Source of the DNA: JAGQWW01 sp041392845
GTDB taxonomy: Bacteria > Bacteroidota > Bacteroidia > Chitinophagales > Saprospiraceae
Assembly (NCBI GenBank): GCA_041392845.1
Contig: JAWKLG010000015.1
Coordinates: forward strand, 62,001 to 126,000
Direction: 5' to 3'
DNA: 64,000 nt
The position numbers were made by a program, and so were the translations under genes. The notes below the pieces were generated by a model that saw only the letters and a list, made by a program, of their open reading frames with translations, did no database searches and was not told the origin of the DNA. Shown here piece after piece: positions 33,998 to 42,793 of this stretch; position 1 is the stretch's first letter, and each line of letters opens with the position of its first letter.

Positions 33998-34426
33998 TTA
34001 TTTTATGGGTTCCCAATTTTCATCCATATATTCAGGACCGGGATAATAACAGGTGGTTTCATCTTCATAAGATGACTTTGCAGCATTCATGAATATGTTG
34101 CCTGTGTAATCGGAATAATAAAGATCAACAAACTCAAAGCCTCCTTCTCTAGCTTTAGCTTCCAGGTAATCTCTCAATTCCCATCTCCTTCTTAGTTTTT
34201 CTTCTTTTTGTTTTTTGGAAAGCAGCATGCACTGAAAATCAGACTGAAGGTTTGCCTGGTACATTCTAAATGCCTCAGAATTTTTTAGCATTAAAATCCT
34301 TTCCAGTTTTGTTGTATCAATCCCATTTATGCTATGAGATTTTCCGGAAGCGTTTTCTTCAGGTTGGTAAACTGCTACGATTAGGTAGAACAATAATCCT
34401 ATTGGAAAAAAGAAATTTGAAGTCAT
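33998..34426 (-). CDS. Small exported hypothetical protein
   Basis: From the ATG at 34426 the product has 142 residues with an N-terminal hydrophobic segment (FFFPIGLLFYLIVAVYQ) that may be a signal peptide or anchor. A charged helical middle (KKQKEEKLRRRWELRDYLE) and an acidic aromatic end (TCYYPGPEYMDENWEPIK) follow. No family is recognised. It lies 83 bp after the alpha/beta hydrolase gene on the same strand and could be its operon partner. The in-frame sequence before 34426 does not add a signal peptide. Confidence 0.6.
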   Translation of the reverse strand: MTSNFFFPIGLLFYLIVAVYQPEENASGKSHSINGIDTTKLERILMLKNSEAFRMYQANLQSDFQCMLLSKKQKEEKLRRRWELRDYLEAKAREGGFEFVDLYYSDYTGNIFMNAAKSSYEDETTCYYPGPEYMDENWEPIK

Positions 34427-34509
34427 GATTTGCGATTGTAGTTTAAAAATTGATTTCAAACTTTTATCGCAATTCCTATCCAATGGTCATCAAAGAAAAT
34501 GTAGAAAGT

Positions 34510-35544
34510 TTATTTCCTTGAAACCTGTTCTTCAGCATTTTGAGGCACCAAAACATCCAAAGGTTTAACCGGAGTCCCATCTGACCATTCTCCCAAATAA
34601 GTCTGCTCAGAAGTATTGCCAAAAGCATAATTACAATCCTCACCGGATCGGACACAACTGTTCAAGGCATCCATCAATTTCCAATAACCGTAATAATCTA
34701 CTACGTCCACCGTACTAAGTTTGGATCTTTGATATGAAAATCCGTGGTCTCCATTATCAAAAGCTTCCAAAACCGCATAAGACTCATTATGTCCGTGGCT
34801 TATAGAAGGATTTCCATAACCGTCTTCAGTTTGCCTCAGCAAGTTTCTTTTGGGTGTATTGACGGCAGTTTCGTAAACCTTGATTCCAAAAGCATCACCT
34901 ACTGTCTTGTCACCGGAAGAAACCATGACTAAAAGAGAAATATCTTCCGGAATATTTTCATAAGATTCCAAACCAAATTTGAAAGGCCCGGTACCAGGCG
35001 AAGCTAAAAATGCTCCTTTTGGTTTTGGGATATCAAAAGATTTCCAGTCACCTAAAATGGTCGCAATGATTGCTCCTCCAAATGAATGTCCAACCATCGT
35101 TACTGCTGAAGTATCCGGCAAAACATGACCCTGGCTGCAAAGTGTGTCCAAGGCATCTCGAATTCCTACCAAAGTATTGGCTACAAACTCGTCTGGCGAA
35201 GGAGAAAAAAGGTTTTTCTGGTACCTGGGAAAAATGACAATACTTCCTTTTTTCACCAAATGTTCTATCCACTTGCCGTATACCAATGGATTGTACGCCC
35301 CATATCCATGCATAAAAATTACGACCGGAGCCACCTCCGGACCTTTCATCTGAGAAGAATCAAATGGTTCGAAAAGAACAAAACCAGTCGGCTCTTCAGA
35401 ACGATCCGTTATGGTCACATGAGGAAAATCATAGTTGCTTCCTCCAGGCCCTTCCTTTGGTTGGTCTGAAAAAGTAATATCTTGGCCTGAGAGAAAAGGT
35501 CCGGCAGAAATAAGTAGAAGTAAAAGGAGAGCAAAACGGCTCAT
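34510..35544 (-). CDS. Secreted alpha/beta hydrolase
   Basis: The 344-residue protein has a signal peptide (1-20, LLLLLISAGPFLSGQ) and an alpha/beta-hydrolase fold. The oxyanion-side strand reads PVVIFMHGYGAYNP (near 73-86), the nucleophile elbow is MVGHSFGGAI with Ser in GHSFGG, and a late His lies in FDNGDHGFSY. The layout resembles the PAF-acetylhydrolase/chlorophyllase-like group of esterases. The substrate is unknown. It is divergent from gpsA, with about 107 bp between them. Confidence 0.85.
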   Translation of the reverse strand: MSRFALLLLLLISAGPFLSGQDITFSDQPKEGPGGSNYDFPHVTITDRSEEPTGFVLFEPFDSSQMKGPEVAPVVIFMHGYGAYNPLVYGKWIEHLVKKGSIVIFPRYQKNLFSPSPDEFVANTLVGIRDALDTLCSQGHVLPDTSAVTMVGHSFGGAIIATILGDWKSFDIPKPKGAFLASPGTGPFKFGLESYENIPEDISLLVMVSSGDKTVGDAFGIKVYETAVNTPKRNLLRQTEDGYGNPSISHGHNESYAVLEAFDNGDHGFSYQRSKLSTVDVVDYYGYWKLMDALNSCVRSGEDCNYAFGNTSEQTYLGEWSDGTPVKPLDVLVPQNAEEQVSRK

Positions 35545-35651
35545 TTTGTTTTATTTGCAGATGAAGAATCGGCTTATAAACATAAAGGACCTAAAACAGT
35601 TTGAATTAAATCCTTCAATTCTATCAACTTTTACCTTTATCGGATAAACAA

Positions 35652-36716
35652 ATGGAATCAACCAAAAACAAAGAAAGAACAGTTGCAGTACTGGGTGCAG
35701 GAAGCTTTGGAACTGCTATTGCCAATTTGCTTGCAAATAACGTTGATGTCATCTTGTACAGCCGAAAAGAGGAAATTGTAAAAACCATCAACGAACAACA
35801 CAAGCACCTTGGTGTAGAATTATCACCAAGAATTACCGCAAGTAATGATTTGAAGGAAATTGCAGACAAATGTACCCTCTTGTTTCCTGTTGTCCCTTCA
35901 GAAAACTTCCGAAGTTTGATGAAAGATTTGGCGCCATTCGTGCGTCCTTATCATATTATGATCCATGGTACCAAAGGATTTGATATTGGAGATTTAGAGT
36001 TTGCAGACTTGCAACAAGGCGACTTATCCAGGAAACAAGTCAGTACCATGAGTGAGGTAATCACCCAGGAAACCGTTGTAGTCAGAGTGGGTTGCCTTTC
36101 AGGCCCCAATCTTGCCTCAGAAATCATCGAAGGGCAACCTACTGCAACTGTGATTGGAAGCAGATTTGAAGAAGTAATCAACCTGGGCAAGTCCGTTTTG
36201 ACCAGCTCCGCTTTTCATGTATTTGGAACTTCAGACATGTTGGGAGCTGAACTGGCAGGTGCCCTGAAAAACATCATTGCAATAGGCTCCGGAATCTTAA
36301 GAGGAATTGGATTGGGCAAAAACATCCAGGCCATGTTGATTACCCGAGGTCTTATAGAAATGGTACATTTTGGAAAATCGATGGGAGCTTCCAGCGAGGC
36401 ATTTTTTGGCACGGCAGGAATCGGTGACCTTGTAGCAACGGCAACCAGTAAAGACAGCCGAAATTTCACTTTTGGTTACCGACTAGGAAAGGGAGAATCT
36501 TATGATGATATCCTTAAATCAATGCCTGAACTTGCAGAAGGCGTTCGCACTTTAAAAATTGCCCAAATGCTTGCCAAACATTATAAGTTGCATGTACCGA
36601 TAACCAGCACCATTTATAAAGTAGTATTTGAGGGCATGGACATCAGCCGTGCCATAGAATTTTTGATGCGTTATCCTTATGATGTAGATGTAGATTTCCT
36701 GGAAGGAAAAATCTAG
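35652..36716 (+). CDS. gpsA: NAD(P)-dependent glycerol-3-phosphate dehydrogenase
   Basis: This cytoplasmic enzyme reduces dihydroxyacetone phosphate to sn-glycerol 3-phosphate, the backbone of phospholipids. The 354-residue length is close to the family norm. The nucleotide-binding motif is VLGAGSFGTAIANLL (G15-x-G17-x2-G20). Further family blocks are IHGTKGFD, SGPNLASEI, GALKNIIAIGSGI and the C-terminal EGVRTLKIAQMLAKHY. The stop TAG at 36714-36716 shares the palindrome CTAG with the stop of the convergent gene. Confidence 0.96.
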   Translation: MESTKNKERTVAVLGAGSFGTAIANLLANNVDVILYSRKEEIVKTINEQHKHLGVELSPRITASNDLKEIADKCTLLFPVVPSENFRSLMKDLAPFVRPYHIMIHGTKGFDIGDLEFADLQQGDLSRKQVSTMSEVITQETVVVRVGCLSGPNLASEIIEGQPTATVIGSRFEEVINLGKSVLTSSAFHVFGTSDMLGAELAGALKNIIAIGSGILRGIGLGKNIQAMLITRGLIEMVHFGKSMGASSEAFFGTAGIGDLVATATSKDSRNFTFGYRLGKGESYDDILKSMPELAEGVRTLKIAQMLAKHYKLHVPITSTIYKVVFEGMDISRAIEFLMRYPYDVDVDFLEGKI

Positions 36717-38113
36717 GCTTCCGTATCCAAAAGTGTTTTGGAGAACTCAATAAATTTATCCAGATCTCTTTTTACAGTTGCAAGACCTACAGAAACTCTG
36801 GTTGCACCGCGCATTTTACCTATAAAATCTATAAAATCTTTGGTCGTTGGATGCAAAGAGGTACTACTGGTAAAGAATCTTGAAATCTCTTCATTCGTAA
36901 GGCAATTGTTGATTTCATCAATACCAGGGTTACAAAAACAACCTGAACGGATAGAAATCAAATACTTATTAGCCTCCGCCTCTATAAATTCATAATCGAA
37001 TTTCTTCCCTTGTGCATCAAAGTAATTTAAAACGATGGATGCCCCTCTTTCACTGGCATTTTCAGGTCCAAAGATTTTTAATAAAGGTTGACCATTGCTG
37101 TGTTTGAGACTTTTTAACTGCTGGGTCAGGTATTTTGTAAGAGAACTAATCCTCTTATTAATCTTTTGAATACCAATAGATTCTATGAAATCAAGACCAA
37201 TTGAAACGGCAGGAATACCGAGATAATCAACCGTCCCGTTTTCAAATCGTTCGTGATTGCTATGGAGAAAATGTTTTGGCTCTACTACAGAAACTACAGT
37301 TACTGTACCTCCTGCAAACCAATGTTTTTGAAGCTTTTCAAATTTATCTTTCCTTAGCAAAAGACAACCAATTCCAGTTGGGTGCCCAAATATTTTATAA
37401 AAAGAAACAGAAACAAAATCAGGTTGAATATCCTTAAGATTCAATCTCGAAGTAGGAACAAATGCCGCTGCATCTAATAGCACATCCCAACCCTGGTCCT
37501 TTGCTTTTTGAATCCAGTTCAAATCATGTTTTACACCGGAAACGTTGGATTGAGCAGGGAAGGCAAATAATTTATTGGTTTTGTCATTCTTTGAGGCAAG
37601 ATCCTTTTCCAATTCTTGTTCATCTATGGTTAGGTCTTCTGCCTTGATGGGTACATATTTAAAATCGCCCCCTCTTTCTCTACAGTATTCTCTGATACCG
37701 TTAACTGAATTATGATTATCGGCCAACAACATAAAATAGCCATTATCCTGAAATGGATAACACTCCCCTACTATCTGAAGTGCAGCTGAAGCATTGGCCG
37801 TAAAAATGCAGAAATAGTCATCACTTGCATTGAAATAATCCAAAACTCTCTGGCGAGCTTCTTCTACCAATTTGGTTGCATATTGCGAAGATGGGTTGGT
37901 TGAATGCGGATTGCCCATTACATTCTCTTGCAAAATTCGCATGTGCCTTTTCAACTGGGACACACCGTACAAGTTTCCTCCGGTAAAATCAAGATAGGTC
38001 TGACCTGCTTCATCCAATCTTGAAAATTCCTCCTCCCTTAATGCTTCAAAGAATTCATTTTCAAACAATCCTTCATTTACCTTGGGCAACATTTCAGTCA
38101 AGCTACTATTCAT
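36713..38113 (-). CDS. Class V PLP-dependent enzyme, MOCOS/cysteine-desulfurase-like
   Basis: The 466-residue protein (ATG at 38113) is a fold-type I PLP enzyme. The PLP Lys lies in SFYKIFGHPTGIGCLLLRKD and a conserved Cys in RSGCFCNPG. Both strings are typical of the N-terminal, sulfur-mobilising domain of molybdenum cofactor sulfurase and related desulfurase-like proteins. MOCOS-type enzymes take sulfur from cysteine. The MOSC domain of eukaryotic MOCOS is absent, and no molybdoenzyme lies in the window, so the acceptor is unknown. It overlaps gpsA by 4 bp tail to tail. The frame extends to a TTG at 38176, but the ATG fits better. Confidence 0.85.
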   Translation of the reverse strand: MNSSLTEMLPKVNEGLFENEFFEALREEEFSRLDEAGQTYLDFTGGNLYGVSQLKRHMRILQENVMGNPHSTNPSSQYATKLVEEARQRVLDYFNASDDYFCIFTANASAALQIVGECYPFQDNGYFMLLADNHNSVNGIREYCRERGGDFKYVPIKAEDLTIDEQELEKDLASKNDKTNKLFAFPAQSNVSGVKHDLNWIQKAKDQGWDVLLDAAAFVPTSRLNLKDIQPDFVSVSFYKIFGHPTGIGCLLLRKDKFEKLQKHWFAGGTVTVVSVVEPKHFLHSNHERFENGTVDYLGIPAVSIGLDFIESIGIQKINKRISSLTKYLTQQLKSLKHSNGQPLLKIFGPENASERGASIVLNYFDAQGKKFDYEFIEAEANKYLISIRSGCFCNPGIDEINNCLTNEEISRFFTSSTSLHPTTKDFIDFIGKMRGATRVSVGLATVKRDLDKFIEFSKTLLDTEA

Positions 38114-38213
38114 AACGGGCTTTTTATGGCTGGACAATAATGAATAGCAAAGATAAAGCACTAAATCCGAAGGCAATTAATTAAAAGTGAAAATATGTTC
38201 ATATTCAACAAAA

Positions 38214-38248
38214 AAACCGGTTGCTTCATTTCTGGAAGCAACCGGTTT
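38214..38248. terminator. Rho-independent terminator of the 38270-38899 gene
   Basis: Perfect 14-bp arms AAACCGGTTGCTTC and GAAGCAACCGGTTT surround a 7-nt loop. On the minus strand a T-run follows. Confidence 0.85.
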
Positions 38249-38269
38249 CAATAAACTTATTGTATTTCA

Positions 38270-38899
38270 CTAATCTTTTTCATTACCAATTTCGATTCCT
38301 ATTCTCAAACCAGTTTCATATCTAAATTTATTAAATTGAGCATAAACACCACAAAACCAGCCTACCTTACTACTAAATGGATGATGATAATTGAGATCCA
38401 TTGAAATACCAGGAATTATGAATTCTTTATGACGAACTGGATAAAAGTCGTGAAATAATCCAGTATCCCCAGGAAAACTGGGTGTCCACGGAACATATTC
38501 AACTTCAGCTATATTGTTGTAACTTAAATTGGGACCTATCTGAAGATTCAAGTATTTATTACTTGTTCCTAATTGAAAGAATTGTGTAAACTTAACCGAT
38601 GCGGTATGGCTAAAAGAAAGTACATCGTCAAAAAATACATATCGTACTGAATTTTTACTTTTGAATATGGAAATATTAAAATCTAAAACCAACCCTATTT
38701 CATCTTCAAAAAGAAAGGTTTCCGAAACACCAGCCCTGAAACCATTTCCTAAAAGATTCTTACCACCGGAAAACGAAAAAATAGATTCTGAAGCAGCAAT
38801 CATATCATCCTCTCTAATTGAGACTTGGGAGTTGCCTTTTTTTGGAATCAAACAAAGACAAATAATGGTTAAAAATGGAAGTATCATCCCTGTTTTCAT
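38270..38899 (-). CDS. Exported hypothetical protein, probable outer-membrane barrel
   Basis: The 209-residue product starts with a signal peptide (MKTGMILPFLTIICLCLIPK, ending NSQ). Alternating strands rich in Phe, Tyr and Gly follow (EIGLVLDFNISIFKSK, VSFSHTASVKFTQFFQLG, GLRIGIEIG), which fits a small beta-barrel of the PorT/OmpW size class. I cannot name a family. A terminator lies directly downstream and 247 bp without genes lie upstream, so it is probably a single transcription unit. Confidence 0.65.
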   Translation of the reverse strand: MKTGMILPFLTIICLCLIPKKGNSQVSIREDDMIAASESIFSFSGGKNLLGNGFRAGVSETFLFEDEIGLVLDFNISIFKSKNSVRYVFFDDVLSFSHTASVKFTQFFQLGTSNKYLNLQIGPNLSYNNIAEVEYVPWTPSFPGDTGLFHDFYPVRHKEFIIPGISMDLNYHHPFSSKVGWFCGVYAQFNKFRYETGLRIGIEIGNEKD

Positions 38900-39146
38900 A
38901 ATGAATTAATTTTGTGAATCTTTAAAAAAATAACCTCACAAAAATAAGTTCAAGGTCAGGCAGATTTGAAGTTGATTATAATATCAGAATATTATTTTTT
39001 ATCGAATGTCGATGATTTCTGTTTGAAAAATAGGATCACTATTCATTTCATTTCATAATTCAATTATTAAAAAAATAAACCTATCGAATTGAAATACATT
39101 ACATTCGAATTGGATAGTTGAACCGTACTTAATAATTAAGGGAAAT

Positions 39147-39995
39147 TTAGTTATCCTTTTCTCCATTATAAACCACTCCTATTGCAGGAGTCATGCCCAA
39201 AACCTGGTGATAAATCACTGACATTTCAAGTCCCAGGTCAAATTTTGTCATGTAAGCCAGACCAAAAGAAAACAAGGATGGTTTGCTTTGAAAGCCAAGT
39301 CTTGCTTCGAGATCATCTATGATTTTATAAGCCAAACCCGCTTTGACATAGGTGTTCTCATCCAGATTTTGTTGGATTTCAGCCATCAAACTCAAGGATT
39401 TGTTCAATTGATATGCAGCTCCTAAGGCTAAAAATGCAGGCAGGTATGCATCTTCTGCTAATTTGCTTCTTACAGGATTTACCGTATAAAATCCTAAGAT
39501 CAAATTTTCCGAAGCCTCCAATTGCAGCCCTAATTCAAATGTAAAAGTCTGTTGACTCCCATATTCTTGTAAATCAAGATTGTAAAAATCAATTTGCGCT
39601 CCGAGGCTGAGATTTTTTGCTAATTTCCTGGCATAAGAAATCCCTGCCATTTGCTCTTGCCACAGATCAAAACCCAAATGTCTGACTGAAATTCCAAATA
39701 CACCAGACTTTACCGGTAAAGCAGCACCGAATCCCAAAACATTTAATTCCTGACTTAGAAATCTCCTTTCGAAATAAGCATTGGCAGAAAAGGATTCAAG
39801 AGAAGTCATTCCTGCCTGATTGGCTCCCAATGCATAGTTTCCATTTTGAATTGATTGGATATTCCCCAATCCTGCTACCCTTGCATTAAAGCTCCCGTCC
39901 AATAATACCTGGGCATTTAATAATGATTGGCTGGAAATAATTAGGAAGATGAAAACAATATTAAATTTGCAGACTTTCAAAAAGATTCGGGACAT
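39147..39995 (-). CDS. PorV/PorQ-like outer-membrane beta-barrel protein
   Basis: From the ATG at 39995 the product has 282 residues, a signal peptide (about 1-28, ending LLNAQ) and a FadL/PorV-like barrel. The N-terminus VLLDGSFNARVAGLGNIQSI with a following NQAGMTSL loop recalls PorV and PorQ of the T9SS attachment complex. The last strands read SLFSFGLAYMTKFDLGLEM and MTPAIGVVY. A role with T9SS is possible because this organism exports T9SS cargo, but no por or spr gene is adjacent. The ATG overlaps the ATG of the divergent gene within the tetramer CATG. Confidence 0.65.
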   Translation of the reverse strand: MSRIFLKVCKFNIVFIFLIISSQSLLNAQVLLDGSFNARVAGLGNIQSIQNGNYALGANQAGMTSLESFSANAYFERRFLSQELNVLGFGAALPVKSGVFGISVRHLGFDLWQEQMAGISYARKLAKNLSLGAQIDFYNLDLQEYGSQQTFTFELGLQLEASENLILGFYTVNPVRSKLAEDAYLPAFLALGAAYQLNKSLSLMAEIQQNLDENTYVKAGLAYKIIDDLEARLGFQSKPSLFSFGLAYMTKFDLGLEMSVIYHQVLGMTPAIGVVYNGEKDN

Positions 39996-40476
39996 GAGAA
40001 TTGTATTAATTGTTTTCAGCGTAATGCTTGGTTTTGCTTTATTTTCATTTGGTTGCCAATCCAAATCAGACCAAGCAAAAAGTGAACGAGGTAAAGATAA
40101 TTCGGCAATTTTACTTACACCCGCACAATTACAGTCATTTTTTTCAAAAAATGCAATATCAACAGTTTTTTTGTTGAGTACTTCTGATTGTGAAAATTGT
40201 AAACAGACCGAAACTTTTCTAAGTCATTTAAGTGCAACGCCTCAGGCATTATTTGTTCTTAAAAAAATCAACTTCCTGGAAAAAGGCGAACAAGGAAACA
40301 AAGCTGATTTAAATGTAAAGAACTCAAAAGAGGCTATGGAAGCATTCCCAAAAAACTGGACCGGAAAGTTTCCTGCTATTTTCATAAGCAATCCTATGCA
40401 AAACATTTCCATGCTTTTTGAAGGACCATTTACCAACGAAGAACTTGAAGCGATCCTAACTCCGGTGACAATTTAG
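39994..40476 (+). CDS. Thioredoxin-fold lipoprotein
   Basis: From the ATG at 39994 the 160-residue product has a lipoprotein signal (FALFSFGCQSK, C21), then a thioredoxin-like domain. The redox motif is STSDCENCKQT with a CxxC pair, and the cis-Pro region appears as KFPAIFISN. It would sit in the periplasm facing one of the membranes and could reduce or shuffle disulfides, or act in cofactor maturation. The frame is open back to 39949, but that start would precede the lipobox with a second basic stretch. The cytoplasmic thioredoxin gene follows after 97 bp. Confidence 0.8.
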   Translation: MRIVLIVFSVMLGFALFSFGCQSKSDQAKSERGKDNSAILLTPAQLQSFFSKNAISTVFLLSTSDCENCKQTETFLSHLSATPQALFVLKKINFLEKGEQGNKADLNVKNSKEAMEAFPKNWTGKFPAIFISNPMQNISMLFEGPFTNEELEAILTPVTI

Positions 40477-40510
40477 GAAAGGTCAAGTCTTAATTTTTAA
40501 AGTGAAAAGT

Positions 40511-40518
40511 TAACTTTG
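40511..40518 (+). promoter_or_regulatory. Probable -7 promoter box for trxA
   Basis: TAACTTTG matches the Bacteroidota -7 consensus TAnnTTTG and lies 56 bp before the trxA ATG. The -33 region (AATTTTTAA near 40491) is T-rich but not an exact TTTG. Confidence 0.45.
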
Positions 40519-40573
40519 CAACTTATTCCTCCTTTGAGGGTTATTAGCTGTATAAATCAAAAAATCTATAAAA

Positions 40574-40900
40574 ATGGCATTAGAATTCACCGATAGCAAC
40601 TTCAAAGACACTGTATTGAGCAGTGATAAAGTAGTAGTTGTAGATTTTTGGGCAGAATGGTGTGGCCCTTGTAAAATGATTGGCCCTCACATTGAAGAGA
40701 TGGCAAAAGAATATGAAGGAAAAGCATTGATTGGAAAAGTCGATGTTGACAACAATCCTGAGATTTCCTTCAAATACGGAATCAGAAGCATTCCTACTGT
40801 TCTTTACCTGAAAAATGGTGAAGTCGTTGATAAACAGGTTGGTGCAACTACCAAAGCACAACTTGCAGCAAAATTGGAGAATCAATTGCAGTCTGCATAA
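40574..40900 (+). CDS. trxA: Thioredoxin
   Basis: The 108-residue cytoplasmic protein is a standard thioredoxin that reduces protein disulfides with electrons from thioredoxin reductase. The active site is WCGPCK with C30 and C33, the cis-Pro lies in SIPTVLYL, and the buried Asp lies in VVDFWAEW. The length is typical. It is followed by a strong terminator (40916-40953), so it is probably expressed alone. No reductase gene is in the window. Confidence 0.97.
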   Translation: MALEFTDSNFKDTVLSSDKVVVVDFWAEWCGPCKMIGPHIEEMAKEYEGKALIGKVDVDNNPEISFKYGIRSIPTVLYLKNGEVVDKQVGATTKAQLAAKLENQLQSA

Positions 40901-40915
40901 TTGACTTTTAATGGT

Positions 40916-40953
40916 TAAAAAGCCCTTATACGATTTTTGTGTAAGGGCTTTTT
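40916..40953 (+). terminator. Rho-independent terminator after trxA
   Basis: Arms AAAAAGCCCTTA and TAAGGGCTTTTT are perfect over 12 bp with a loop of about 13 nt, ending in a T-tract. Confidence 0.9.
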
Positions 40954-41026
40954 AGTTTAAACGGTTTCCGCAACAAGGTGCCAATATTTGCGTTTCGATT
41001 TTTGAAACCTTTTCAAACTGCTACTT

Positions 41027-41956
41027 ATGAATTTACTGGACAATTACGAAGTGAGGAACCTGGGCAACCTTGAGCTTTTGGCAAAACAGGTAGTAGAAGG
41101 CTTTATCATTGGATTGCATAAAAGTCCGTTTCATGGATTTTCAGTAGAGTTTGCAGAACACCGTTTGTACAATCAGGGAGAAAGCACCAAGGATATCGAT
41201 TGGAAGGTATATGCCCGTTCAGATAAAATGTTTGTCAAGAAATTTGAGGAGGAAACAAATCTCAGATGCCAAATAGTCCTGGATGCCTCCTCTTCCATGT
41301 ATTTTCCTGAAGATGACCCCAATAAAAAAGATTATATCAATAAGCTGAGATTTTCCGCTTTGGGGGCTGCTTCTTTGATGAATCTTTTAAAAAAACAAAG
41401 GGATGCTTTTGGACTTACCGTTTTCGATAGCCAGGTTCGCCAACATACCCATTGTAAATCCAGTACTTCACATTATCGCCTTTTATTGACTTATCTGGAT
41501 CAGCTTATTTACAATCCTGAAAGAAACAAGGCTACCAAAGCAGCTGAAGCTTTACACCAAATTGCTGACAGCATTCATAAACGTTCATTGGTCATCATTT
41601 TTAGTGATATGTTTGAGCAAGGAGGAGATAACAATGCACTTTTCTCTGCGCTTCAACATTTAAAGCACAACAAACATGAAGTGATTCTTTTCCATGTTGT
41701 CGACAAATCAAAAGAACTTGATTTTGAATTTGAAAATCGACCCTATCTTTTTGTGGACATGGAAACAGGAGAGGAAGTCAGACTCCAATCCAATCAGGTG
41801 AAAGATTATTATGTTGAACAGGTTCAAAAATTCACCCATGACCTTAAAATGAGATGTTTGCAATATAAAATTGATTTCATAGAAGCTGATATCAACGAAG
41901 GCTACAAAAATATCCTGCAATCCTATCTGGTTAAGCGCCATAAAATGACCAAATAA
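41027..41956 (+). CDS. DUF58 domain-containing protein (von Willebrand A-like)
   Basis: The 309-residue soluble protein matches DUF58. The hallmark N-terminal stretch is GFSVEFAEHRLYNQGESTKD followed by IDWKVYARSDK. A VWA-like domain comes next with DASSSMYF (metal-site DxSxS) and VIIFSDMFEQGG. In many bacteria DUF58 proteins lie with MoxR-type AAA ATPases and transglutaminase or Bat proteins. Here no MoxR gene is adjacent, so its partner must be elsewhere. It lacks membrane segments. The function of the family is linked to chaperone-like assembly or stress but is not defined. Confidence 0.92.
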   Translation: MNLLDNYEVRNLGNLELLAKQVVEGFIIGLHKSPFHGFSVEFAEHRLYNQGESTKDIDWKVYARSDKMFVKKFEEETNLRCQIVLDASSSMYFPEDDPNKKDYINKLRFSALGAASLMNLLKKQRDAFGLTVFDSQVRQHTHCKSSTSHYRLLLTYLDQLIYNPERNKATKAAEALHQIADSIHKRSLVIIFSDMFEQGGDNNALFSALQHLKHNKHEVILFHVVDKSKELDFEFENRPYLFVDMETGEEVRLQSNQVKDYYVEQVQKFTHDLKMRCLQYKIDFIEADINEGYKNILQSYLVKRHKMTK

Positions 41957-42034
41957 TACTGCTGGTCACCTATATATTTATTAACCTTTGGTTTTTTAAT
42001 CAAGTTTGCGAATTTTACCCTCAAATAAGGTGAG

Positions 42035-42775
42035 ATGATCAAACTATCAGAAATTCCAACCCGGTCTCCGGAATCTCTTTCTAAAAAGGAAGGTAAAAAG
42101 GTTACCAAGAAATTTGCAAAACGCTTGGGCGAACTGCAACACAAGATGTATGCAGAGGGCAAATATTCCCTTTTAATTATCCTTCAGGGTATGGACGGAA
42201 GTGGAAAAGACGGAGCAGTGAGAAATATCTTTAGATATTGCAGCCCTACCGGAATTAAGGTCCACGGATTCAAAAAACCCACTGAAGAAGAATTTTCTCA
42301 TGACTTCCTGTGGAGAATTCACAAACAAGTACCTGAGCAAGGGATGATTCAAATCTTCAACCGTTCTCATTATGAAGATATTCTAATTCAAAGAGTCCAT
42401 AACTGGATTGATGAAGAAACGGTTCACAGAAGAATGGCGGCTATCAATTCATTTGAACAACTTTTGGAATTTGACAATAAAACCATTGTTTTCAAATTCT
42501 ACATGCATCTTTCAAAAGAGCAACAAGTTCTAGAATTGCAGGAAAGAATTGATGACCCAACCAAACAATGGAAACACAACCCCGGAGATTGGGAAGAAGC
42601 CAAACTTTGGGATGAATACATGCGCTGCTATGAATATGCAATCAATGAATCGGTTATACCCTGGCATATTGTTCCTGTTGACCAGCGTTGGTATCGGGAC
42701 TACATCATATCCCAGATTTTGGTAAACCGCCTGGAGGAACTCAATATGCAGCTACCAGGATTGAAAGATAAATAA
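42035..42775 (+). CDS. ppk2: Polyphosphate kinase 2 (PPK2) family protein
   Basis: PPK2 enzymes transfer phosphate between inorganic polyphosphate and nucleoside mono- or diphosphates. The 246-residue length fits a single-domain member. The Walker A motif is GMDGSGKDGAVRNIF (52-66) and the Walker B region is QIFNRSHYEDILI. The lid-module arginine stretch and the C-terminal PWHIVPVDQRWYRDYIISQI are typical. Whether it prefers AMP, ADP or GDP cannot be told from the sequence alone. It stands between DUF58 and an OmpA-family gene; the latter begins 18 bp later, so cotranscription is likely. Confidence 0.94.
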   Translation: MIKLSEIPTRSPESLSKKEGKKVTKKFAKRLGELQHKMYAEGKYSLLIILQGMDGSGKDGAVRNIFRYCSPTGIKVHGFKKPTEEEFSHDFLWRIHKQVPEQGMIQIFNRSHYEDILIQRVHNWIDEETVHRRMAAINSFEQLLEFDNKTIVFKFYMHLSKEQQVLELQERIDDPTKQWKHNPGDWEEAKLWDEYMRCYEYAINESVIPWHIVPVDQRWYRDYIISQILVNRLEELNMQLPGLKDK

Positions 42776-42793
42776 ACCCAAGCACAGCTATCT

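Noticed and set aside
33786..34046. Plus-strand frame of 86 residues
   Set aside because: It spans an AT-rich spacer and a terminator and has no protein-like features.
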